NCBI GenBank assembly: GCA_009837085.1
Contig: VXUF01000040.1
Location: 1 to 54,860 of the forward strand
Origin: Holophagales bacterium
GTDB lineage: Bacteria; Acidobacteriota; Thermoanaerobaculia; Multivoradales; Multivoraceae
Reading direction: 5' to 3'
Length of the DNA: 54,860 nt
In this document: one piece after another, positions 27,205 to 33,880 of the stretch
Numbering within the stretch: the first letter of the stretch is position 1
Layout of the letters: each line of letters begins with the position of its first letter
Notes under the pieces: model-generated
What the model was told of the DNA's origin: nothing
Database searches by the model: none
The model's input: only the letters and a program-made list of their open reading frames with translations
Position numbers and translations under genes: made by a program

Positions 27205-28638
27205 ATGAACAAGACGAAACTACTGATCGCGAGCTTCCTCACCATCCTGGTCGCCGGACTTGGGACGGCGGTCCGAGGCGGCCTCCTCCTCGAGTGGGGC
27301 ACGGCGTTCGGCTTCACGCAGACGGAACTCGGGCAGATCACCGGAGGCGGCTTCGTCGGCTTCGGACTCGTCATTCTCGTGGCCAGCGCCTTCCTCGACC
27401 GCTACGGCTACAAGCCGTTCCTGCTGGGCGCGGGCGTTCTGCACGTGCTGTCGGTCGTCGTGGCGGTTGCAGCCACGTTCGTCTACAACGGATCGATCGA
27501 AACAGACCCGGACTTCGCGCGCGCCGGGGCCTACTTCTGCCTGTTCTGGGGCGTCTTCATCTTCGCGGTCGCGAACGGCATCTGCGAAGCGGTCATCAAC
27601 CCGCTGGTCGCGACCCTGTACCGCAAGGAGAAGACCCACTACCTGAACATCCTGCACGCCGGCTGGCCCGCCGGTCTCATCTGCGGCTCTCTCCTGGGTA
27701 TCGGCCTGATCGGCCGCGTGCGTTGGGAGATCGTCCTCGCGCTCTATCTCGTTCCGACCCTCATCTACGTCCTGATGATGGTCAAGGAGAAGTTCCCCAC
27801 GTCCGAGGCGGCGGCCGCCGGCGTCAAGTTCCTCGACATGGTCAAGGAGTTTGCGGCGCCCATGCTGCTCTTCCTGCTCGTGCTCCACGTCTGCATCGGC
27901 TACGTCGAGCTCGGAACGGACAGCTGGATCGTCAACATCATGGATACCGTCCTCGGCGGCAAGGGGCTGTTCATCCTGCTCTACACGTCCATCCTGATGT
28001 TCGTGCTGCGCTTCTTCGCCGGACCGATCGTTCACCGGATCAATCCGCTCGGGCTGCTGTTCGTGAGCGCCGTCGTCGCTGCCATTGGCCTCTACTCGCT
28101 CGGTTCGCTGGCCGGCGCGGTCACCGTCATGATCGCCGCCACGATCTACGGCGCCGGCAAGGCCTTCTTCTGGCCGACGATGCTGGCCGTCGTGTCCGAG
28201 CGCTTTCCCCGCGGGGGCGCCCTAACGCTCGGCGCCGTCGGCGGCGTCGGCATGCTGTCGGCGGGCTTGCTGGGCGGCCCCGGCATCGGCTACCTCCAGG
28301 ACCGGCACGCCTCGCAGGACCTGCAGGCCAACGCTCCCGGCGTCTACGAGGAGTACAAGGCCCAGGGCACGAACAGCTTCCTGTTCTTCGCCCCCGTCCA
28401 GGGCCTCGACGGCACGAAGGCGGGCCCGGTCATGGAGAAGGCGAAGGACTTCAGCATCACCCTGCCGCCGGACGAGCAGGCCGTGCGCGACGCGTCCTTC
28501 CACGGCGGCCAGACCGCTCTGCGGATCACCGCGGCGATACCCGTATTCATGGCGCTCGGCTTCCTCTACCTGATTCTCCACTTCAGGCGGGCAGGCGGCT
28601 ACAAGCAGATCGAGCTGACGTCGGCGAAGGAGACCTGA
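27205..28638 (+). CDS. MFS transporter (sugar-type permease)
   Basis: This 477-aa inner-membrane protein has about 12 hydrophobic segments (for example LLIASFLTILVAG, FGLVILVASAFLDRYGYKPF, GVFIFAVANGICEAVINPL). The loop LDRYGYKPF stands where the MFS A-motif lies, and INPLVATLYR resembles FucP/NarK-like sugar permeases. A long loop near residues 370-435 is unusual. The open frame extends upstream inside the oxidoreductase gene, but ATG 27205 follows AGGAGG. It is the third gene of the presumed carbohydrate operon. Confidence 0.88.
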   Translation: MNKTKLLIASFLTILVAGLGTAVRGGLLLEWGTAFGFTQTELGQITGGGFVGFGLVILVASAFLDRYGYKPFLLGAGVLHVLSVVVAVAATFVYNGSIETDPDFARAGAYFCLFWGVFIFAVANGICEAVINPLVATLYRKEKTHYLNILHAGWPAGLICGSLLGIGLIGRVRWEIVLALYLVPTLIYVLMMVKEKFPTSEAAAAGVKFLDMVKEFAAPMLLFLLVLHVCIGYVELGTDSWIVNIMDTVLGGKGLFILLYTSILMFVLRFFAGPIVHRINPLGLLFVSAVVAAIGLYSLGSLAGAVTVMIAATIYGAGKAFFWPTMLAVVSERFPRGGALTLGAVGGVGMLSAGLLGGPGIGYLQDRHASQDLQANAPGVYEEYKAQGTNSFLFFAPVQGLDGTKAGPVMEKAKDFSITLPPDEQAVRDASFHGGQTALRITAAIPVFMALGFLYLILHFRRAGGYKQIELTSAKET

Positions 28639-28841
28639 AAGGAACTCCGCGAACGGGGACCTGCCCGCCCGATGAGCGATCTGCTCGGCGCGGCGCCGGG
28701 CCTCTACGATTCCGCGGACGACATCGACCGGGAGATCGACGACGGGCGAACCGAGTAAGCCTTGGATGCCGGCCGGATGCCGGCATCCCTCGTCCCTCGC
28801 CCGCCACAGACCTTCACGGGCCGTCCCGGCACGTCGTTCGT
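28639..28841. other. Convergent intergenic region with a 28-codon ORF remnant and a strong hairpin
   Basis: A 28-codon ORF (28672-28758, starting MSDLL and containing PGLYDSADDIDREI) resembles the last residues of class-V aminotransferases and may be a gene remnant; support is weak. Downstream is a perfect 10-bp inverted repeat at 28764-28788. Nothing else is visible. Confidence 0.35.
28764..28788. terminator. Perfect 10-bp hairpin between convergent genes
   Basis: Arms GGATGCCGGC and GCCGGCATCC enclose a 5-nt loop CGGAT. It lies between the MFS gene (plus strand) and vapC (minus strand), so it could end transcription from both sides. No T-run follows on either strand, so an intrinsic terminator in the strict sense is not proven. 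Confidence 0.45.
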
Positions 28842-29276
28842 CTAACGACGCAGCGGGTGCAACCAGCGCAACCCGGCGAAGCGGTCGAAATCGGCGTCCG
28901 TCGAGACGATCGTGCAGCCGTGCTCCATGGCAACCGCCGCATGCTGAGCATCCGCCACCAGCTTTCCCCTCGCATCCGCCTGTCGACAGAGCCGCTCGAG
29001 AATCGCGAGATGATCCGGACCGGGACCGACAACCCGCGCGTTGGGCCTCGCGATCAGCTCGCCGACGAAGGCGAATGCCTCGTCGGGCGTACTCGGCGGT
29101 GCGAAGATGCGGCCGTTGGTGACGATCCGCACGAAACCGGCAAGAACAAGGACCGACAAAGCGAAGGGTTCCGCACCCGTCGCCAGCCGAACGAGCCACT
29201 CCGCGTACTGAGGATGGTCCTGACTCGAGTCTTCCCGATGCGCGTAGATCAGTACGTTGACGTCCGGAAGCAGCAC
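28842..29276 (-). CDS. vapC: PIN-domain toxin, VapC family
   Basis: This 144-aa protein is the RNase toxin of a type II toxin-antitoxin pair. The acidic PIN active-site residues are visible in LLPDVNVLIYAH (Asp5), LVADAQHAAVA and STDADFDRF. The order DVNVLIYAH...GFVRIVTNGRIF...GLRWLHPL is that of the mycobacterial-type TIGR00028 subgroup. It follows the antitoxin gene by 14 nt. VapC toxins cleave tRNA or rRNA; which RNA is not predictable. Confidence 0.93.
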   Translation of the reverse strand: MLLPDVNVLIYAHREDSSQDHPQYAEWLVRLATGAEPFALSVLVLAGFVRIVTNGRIFAPPSTPDEAFAFVGELIARPNARVVGPGPDHLAILERLCRQADARGKLVADAQHAAVAMEHGCTIVSTDADFDRFAGLRWLHPLRR

Positions 29277-29290
29277 GTCATCGGCATCCG

Positions 29291-29548
29291 TCAGCGACGC
29301 GGAGGCACGAACTGCGCCTCGTCCTCTCCAATCTCGAACGTGCGGGGACGGTCAACGTCAAACCCCGGACGCGGGCCATCGCCGCCGACCGTCACCAGCC
29401 GAAACGCCGGTGCCTCCCGTGGCTCCGTCCGCTTGAGCGCATCGTCCAGGATCGTCGCAATGAAGCGGCTCACGCTGACTCCCCGAAGGGACGCTTCGCG
29501 ACGGACCTGCATGGCGAGTCTGTCTTCAAGGGAAATCGTCGTCCTCAT
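29291..29548 (-). CDS. vapB: Ribbon-helix-helix antitoxin, VapB-like
   Basis: This 85-aa antitoxin has an N-terminal CopG/RHH DNA-binding segment (MRTTISLEDRLA, RGVSVSRFIATILDDAL) and a C-terminal toxin-neutralising tail. The frame begins at ATG 29596, but that would add 16 residues running through the promoter. ATG 29548 gives the standard RHH start and lies only about 3 nt from the predicted transcription start, so the mRNA may be leaderless; no Shine-Dalgarno sequence is seen. It probably autorepresses the operon with VapC. Confidence 0.85.
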   Translation of the reverse strand: MRTTISLEDRLAMQVRREASLRGVSVSRFIATILDDALKRTEPREAPAFRLVTVGGDGPRPGFDVDRPRTFEIGEDEAQFVPPRR

Positions 29549-29557
29549 GGTGTGCAG

Positions 29558-29586
29558 AGCATAACGACACTGCATCTGTGCATCAA
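29558..29586 (-). promoter_or_regulatory. Promoter of vapBC (leaderless)
   Basis: Read on the minus strand: -35 TTGATG (29586-29581), 17-nt spacer, -10 TATGCT (29563-29558). The expected start site, near 29551-29550, is 2-3 nt before the vapB ATG. TGCA boxes repeat in the spacer and could be RHH operator half-sites. Confidence 0.5.
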
Positions 29587-29592
29587 GGGTTG

Positions 29593-29646
29593 ACACCGGT
29601 CATGTTCCAAACGGTGTTTGACCGAAGCCGGGAGGTCCAATAGGCT
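29593..29646 (+). promoter_or_regulatory. Promoter of the secreted-protein operon with adjacent inverted repeat
   Basis: -35 TTGACC (29618-29623), 17-nt spacer and -10 TAGGCT (29641-29646, 3 of 6) precede the gene at 29675. Immediately upstream is an inverted repeat ACACCG (29593-29598)/CGGTGT (29612-29617), placed between the two divergent promoters, a possible operator for either transcript. Confidence 0.4.
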
Positions 29647-29674
29647 TAAGGTAAACCCCCACGGGAGGCTGCTG

Positions 29675-30556
29675 ATGCGTAGATCGTCTTCGCGACGCCT
29701 GGCGGCCGGAGTCGTATTGGTCCTGCTGCTGCCTGGCCTCGCTGCGGCCCAGAGACGGGCTCGCGGGCCCGTGGAGGTTCCCGAGGCGCCACCGGGCTGG
29801 ACCCTGCCCCGCACCGTGGACGGTCACCCCGACCTGCGCGGGGTGTGGGTAGAGATCGGCGGCACGCGCGGCGGCGCCAGACTGTCCGACCTGGTCATCG
29901 ACCCGCCGGAAGGCGGGATTCCGGCCCTGACCGACCAGGCGCAGAAGGACTGGGACGCCCTCCAGCAGTACCTGGAGGAACATCCGGCCGACACCTGGAA
30001 GGACCGTTCCCTGGGTGAACGCTGCGTGACCCTGGGGGTGCCCGTGCGGGCGAACTTCAACCAGTACTACAAGTTCGTCCAGAACAGGGACTATGTGGTC
30101 ATCGTCATGGAGTGGTACCACGAGGCCCGCGTCATCCCTCTCGACGGTTCGCCCCACCCCGATCGCCGGATCGGGCTATGGCTCGGAGACTCGCGGGGCC
30201 GCTGGGAAGGCGATTCGCTGGTCGTCGAGACGGCGAACTACCTGCCCAAGGGGTACGCCGGCACTCACCAGCGAGGGACCCCGCAGACCTGGTTTCACTC
30301 CCTCAACTCGGAAGAGCTGGTGGTGACCGAGCGCTTCACCCGGGTCGGCCCCGAGGTGATGCTCTACGAGGTGACGATTGACGATCCGCCGATCTGGGTC
30401 AGGCCCTGGACGGTGAGGATGCCGATGGGCAAGCGCAACGAGCCGCTCTTCGAGTTCGCCTGCCACGAGGGCAACTACAACATGGCGAACATCCTGCGCG
30501 GCGCCCGCGTCAGCGAGCAGGAGGCCGCCGCGGCCGCCGCGGCGGACCCCGAATGA
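29675..30556 (+). CDS. Secreted protein of unknown function, EYACHEGNYS-motif family (paralogue B)
   Basis: This 293-aa protein has a signal peptide (about residues 1-25, ending AAAQ). It keeps the family order: RTVDGHPDLRGVW, IDPPEGGIP, ERC, YVVIVMEWYHEARVIPLD, GRWEGDSLVVETANY, VTERFTRVG, and FEFACHEGNYNMANILRGAR. It is shorter than paralogue A because the N-terminal linker is missing. ATG 29675 with GGGAGG ahead is preferred over an earlier in-frame start at 29618. It overlaps the next gene by 4 nt (ATGA) and opens the operon leading to the PQQ dehydrogenases. Function unknown. Confidence 0.8.
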   Translation: MRRSSSRRLAAGVVLVLLLPGLAAAQRRARGPVEVPEAPPGWTLPRTVDGHPDLRGVWVEIGGTRGGARLSDLVIDPPEGGIPALTDQAQKDWDALQQYLEEHPADTWKDRSLGERCVTLGVPVRANFNQYYKFVQNRDYVVIVMEWYHEARVIPLDGSPHPDRRIGLWLGDSRGRWEGDSLVVETANYLPKGYAGTHQRGTPQTWFHSLNSEELVVTERFTRVGPEVMLYEVTIDDPPIWVRPWTVRMPMGKRNEPLFEFACHEGNYNMANILRGARVSEQEAAAAAAADPE

Positions 30557-31398
30557 GAGGCGGGAACGTGCGGAACCGAAGGCGGAGCGCAGGGCTTTCC
30601 GCCACGGTCGCAGCCGTCGTTGCGGTGATGGCGGCTGCGCCGGTCCAGGCGCAGGACTACCTGGCCCCGCGCACAAGCGATGGCGAGCCGGATCTGAACG
30701 GCATCTGGCAGGCCCTGACCACGGCGCACTGGGACATCGAGGCCCACGCCGCCCGCCACGGCCCGATCGTCGAACTGGGTGCGCTCGGCGCCGTGCCGGG
30801 GGGCCTGGGCATCGTCGAAGGCGGCGAGATCCCCTACACCCCGGCGGCGAGGGCGAAGCAGCAGGAGAACCTGGCGCGGTGGTGGGAGCTGGACCCGGCG
30901 ATCAAGTGCTTCATGCCCGGCATCCCCCGCGCCAACTACATGCCCTTCCCGTTCCAGATCATCCAGACCCCCGAGAACATCATCTTCGCCTACGAGTTCG
31001 CCAGCGCCAGCCGGATCGTCTACATGAACCGGCCCGACTTCGAGAGTCCCGGCGACAACTGGATGGGCCACTCCCGCGGACACTGGGAGGACGAGACGTT
31101 GGTGATCGACGTCTCCGCCCAGGTTCCCGACACCTGGCTCGACAGCTCCGGCAATCACCACAGCGGGGAGATCCACGTCCTCGAGCGCTACACGGCGACC
31201 GGACCGGACCATCTCCTCTACGAGGCGACGATCACCGACCCCAAGACCTACACCCGTCCGTGGAAGGTGAGCTTTCCGCTCTATCGACGGATCGAGCCGA
31301 ACATGCAGCTCCTCGACTTCAAGTGCGTGGTGTTCGCGGAAGAGTTGATGTACCGCCACCTGAGCAAGGGCGTCTGGAAGGGCGAAGAACCCGAATGA
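30553..31398 (+). CDS. Secreted protein of unknown function, diverged member of the EYACHEGNYS family (paralogue C)
   Basis: This 281-aa protein has a signal peptide ending VQAQ near residue 34. It shares RTSDGEPDLNGIW at the N-terminus, a central FAYEFASASRIVYMN, HSRGHWEDETLVIDVSA, and VLERYTATGPD, but the C-terminal CHEG motif is replaced by LDFKCVVFAEELMYRHL. It may therefore be a sub-family with a different binding site. It is coupled by ATGA overlap to paralogue B upstream and followed by the DUF6152 gene 17 nt later. Function unknown. Confidence 0.75.
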   Translation: MRGGNVRNRRRSAGLSATVAAVVAVMAAAPVQAQDYLAPRTSDGEPDLNGIWQALTTAHWDIEAHAARHGPIVELGALGAVPGGLGIVEGGEIPYTPAARAKQQENLARWWELDPAIKCFMPGIPRANYMPFPFQIIQTPENIIFAYEFASASRIVYMNRPDFESPGDNWMGHSRGHWEDETLVIDVSAQVPDTWLDSSGNHHSGEIHVLERYTATGPDHLLYEATITDPKTYTRPWKVSFPLYRRIEPNMQLLDFKCVVFAEELMYRHLSKGVWKGEEPE

Positions 31399-31415
31399 CC
31401 CGGAAGGAGGTCAAC

Positions 31416-31853
31416 ATGGTGCCCGCCAAGGTCCTCATGGCCGCAGTCGCGTTCACCCTCGCCGTGGGCGCCGCGCCGGCGATGGGCCACCACGCCTTCG
31501 CCGCCGAGTTCGATGCCGACCGTCCGGTCAAACTCACCGGGAAGGTGACCCGGATGGAGTGGATCAATCCGCATGCTTGGATCCACATGGAGGTCGTGAA
31601 GGAAGACGGCTCGACCGAGATCTGGATGGTCGAGAGCGGTAGTCCCCCGAGCCTGTTTCGCCGGGGCTTCACCAAGAACTCGCTGCTGCCGGGAACCGAG
31701 ATCGTGGTCGATGGCTTCCAGGCCAAGGACCGCTCGAACAAGTGCGCGGGACGCACGGTGACCTACACGAACGGCGAGAGACTGTTCCTGGGCTCTTCCG
31801 GCACCGGCGCGCCGAGAGATTCGGCCGACCCGTCGGAGCCACCGAACCGATGA
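31416..31853 (+). CDS. DUF6152 family secreted protein
   Basis: This 145-aa periplasmic protein has a signal peptide ending PAMG. The hallmark HHAFAAEFD follows, then KLTGKVTRMEWINPHAWIHMEV, PPSLFRRGFTKNSL and a small beta-barrel pattern. An in-frame ATG at 31395 overlaps the previous stop, but ATG 31416 with AAGGAGG 5-6 nt ahead is stronger. DUF6152 proteins commonly accompany PQQ dehydrogenases and the unknown secreted family in such operons; their role is undefined. The gene overlaps the PQQ dehydrogenase by 4 nt. Confidence 0.85.
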   Translation: MVPAKVLMAAVAFTLAVGAAPAMGHHAFAAEFDADRPVKLTGKVTRMEWINPHAWIHMEVVKEDGSTEIWMVESGSPPSLFRRGFTKNSLLPGTEIVVDGFQAKDRSNKCAGRTVTYTNGERLFLGSSGTGAPRDSADPSEPPNR

Positions 31854-33844
31854 GGGCTGGATACGCGGCACTGGCGGCAGTGGCGGCCGTCCTGGCAGCC
31901 CCCGCCGCCTTCGGCGAATCCGGCACACCCGACGTCGAGTGGCCGCACCATGGCCGCGACCACGCCTTCAGCCGCTACTCGCCGCTGGCGGACATCGACG
32001 GCGAGAACTTCTCCGAACTCGAGGTCGCCTGGCGCTGGAAGTCCGCCGACCACCGCGTGAGAGAGGTACCGGGCGCCTTCTCGGGCTCGGCGCTCATGAT
32101 CGGCGGCCGGGTCTACATGATGACCACGCTGTGGCAACTCGCGGCACTCGATGCCGCCACCGGCGAGGAGATCTGGGTGTACGACTCCGAAGCGTACAAG
32201 GCGCCGAGAGCCGCCTACTCGGGTCCGCGGGGAATCGAGTACTGGACCGACGGCGAGGAGGAGCGCATCCTGTTCGCCACCTCGGGCAAGCTGCTGATCT
32301 CGATCGACCTTGCGACCGGGCAACCCGATCCCGACTTCGGCGAGGAGGGCTTCGTCCACATGTCGCTCGACGACCTCGGGCGGCCCGGGATCCGGCTGCG
32401 CGACATCAGCGCCGGTTCGCCCGGGATCGTCGTCGGCAACACATACATCGTCGGCTCGCGGATCTTCGACGTACCGTCGAAGAAGACGGGCATCCCGCCG
32501 GGCCACGTGCGCGCTTACGACGTGCGCACCGGCGAGCAGAAGTGGCGCTTCCACACGATCCCGCAGGAGGGCGACGACTTCACGGACACCTGGGAGAACG
32601 ACTCCTGGAAGTGGATGGGCAACACGAACGTGTGGGCGCCGCTCGCCGCCGACGAGGATCTCGGTTACGTCTACTTCGCCACGTCGACACCGTCGAGCGA
32701 CTACTACGGCGGCGACCGCCACGGCGACAACGTGTACGGCGAAAGCCTGGTATGCGCCGACGTGGAGACGGGTGAGCGCATCTGGCATTTCCAGACCGTG
32801 CATCACGGCATCTGGGACTACGACAACGCCTCGGCCCCGAACCTGGTCGACGTGGTCGTCGAAGGCCGGCTGCGCAAGGCCGTGGCCATGGCGTCGAAGA
32901 CCGCCTTCCTCTACGTCTTCGATCGGGTCACCGGCGAGCCGCTGTGGCCGATCGAGGAGCGGCCGGTTCCCCCGTCCACGGTGCCCGGCGAGAAGCTCTC
33001 GCCGACCCAGCCGTTTCCGACCAAACCGCCCGCATTCGATCTTCAGGGCCTGACCGTCGACGATCTGGTCGACTTCACGCCGGAGCTGCGTCAGGAGGCG
33101 CTCGAGGTCCTCGAGTCGTTTGTCACCGGACCGATCTTCACGCCTTCCATCGTCGCCGGCGAAGGAGGCAAGCTCGGCACGATCGTCTCGCCCGGCCCGG
33201 GCGGCGGGGCCAATCATCCCGGCGCCTCGTTCGATCCCCTGACCGGGATCGTCTACGTCCAGTCGACGACCCAACTCGGCGCCTGGGGCCTGGCGAAGCC
33301 GGACCCCGCCCGCAGCGAGTTCCGCTACGTGAAGCAGTCGACCGGAGGAGCGGGAGGACTCAAGATCCCCCAGGGGCTGCCCCTGACGAAACCGCCCTAC
33401 CGGCGCATCACGGCGATCGATCTGAACACCGGCGAGCACGCCTGGCAGGTGCCGCTGGGAGAAGGCCCGACGGATCACCCCGCGATCCGCCATCTCGACC
33501 TCGGCCCTCTGGGCAGCCGCCCTTCAAGCGGAACCCGCGAAGGCGGGCTTCTCGTCACCCGGACACTCCTGATCACCCACTCGCCCAAGCGGGAGAGCTG
33601 GGACGCGCCGACGGCGACCGCCAGCTACCTCACCGCCTACGACAAGGCCACCGGCAAGGTGCTGGCGCAGGTCGAGACCGACACGGCGCTGCACGGCGTG
33701 CCGATCACCTACCGGCACGAGGGCCGCCAGTACATCGTGGTGCCGGCAGGCGGCAGGCCGGGCGGCAGGGCCGTGGGCAGAAACGCGAACGTCCAGGCGG
33801 CGACGGCGGAGCTCGTGGCCTTCGGCCTGCCGCGGGAGGACTGA
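31850..33844 (+). CDS. PQQ-dependent dehydrogenase (membrane-GDH-like beta-propeller)
   Basis: This 664-aa periplasmic quinoprotein has a signal peptide of about 22 residues. The eight-bladed propeller is marked by W-motifs such as ALDAATGEEIWVYD, DVETGERIWHFQ, the family HFQTVHHGIWDYD, FDRVTGEPLWPIEERPVP, and DLNTGEHAWQVPLGEGP. No vicinal cysteine pair or heme CxxCH is present, so electrons must pass to another carrier. ATG 31850 overlaps the DUF6152 stop (ATGA). It is closely related to the fused enzyme at 36067-39123. The substrate (alcohol, sugar or aldehyde) is not deducible. Confidence 0.9.
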   Translation: MRAGYAALAAVAAVLAAPAAFGESGTPDVEWPHHGRDHAFSRYSPLADIDGENFSELEVAWRWKSADHRVREVPGAFSGSALMIGGRVYMMTTLWQLAALDAATGEEIWVYDSEAYKAPRAAYSGPRGIEYWTDGEEERILFATSGKLLISIDLATGQPDPDFGEEGFVHMSLDDLGRPGIRLRDISAGSPGIVVGNTYIVGSRIFDVPSKKTGIPPGHVRAYDVRTGEQKWRFHTIPQEGDDFTDTWENDSWKWMGNTNVWAPLAADEDLGYVYFATSTPSSDYYGGDRHGDNVYGESLVCADVETGERIWHFQTVHHGIWDYDNASAPNLVDVVVEGRLRKAVAMASKTAFLYVFDRVTGEPLWPIEERPVPPSTVPGEKLSPTQPFPTKPPAFDLQGLTVDDLVDFTPELRQEALEVLESFVTGPIFTPSIVAGEGGKLGTIVSPGPGGGANHPGASFDPLTGIVYVQSTTQLGAWGLAKPDPARSEFRYVKQSTGGAGGLKIPQGLPLTKPPYRRITAIDLNTGEHAWQVPLGEGPTDHPAIRHLDLGPLGSRPSSGTREGGLLVTRTLLITHSPKRESWDAPTATASYLTAYDKATGKVLAQVETDTALHGVPITYRHEGRQYIVVPAGGRPGGRAVGRNANVQAATAELVAFGLPRED

Positions 33845-33880
33845 CGACCGGGCTCTCGGCGGGATGAGGAGGTCCACCAG

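Noticed and set aside
27063..29564. An 833-codon plus-strand open frame
   Set aside because: It runs out of frame through the MFS gene and antisense to vapBC, with arginine-rich shadow composition and no motifs.
31763..33493. A 576-codon minus-strand open frame
   Set aside because: It is antisense to the PQQ dehydrogenase. The similar antisense frame at 35881-37728 shows it is a by-product of PQQ codon usage.
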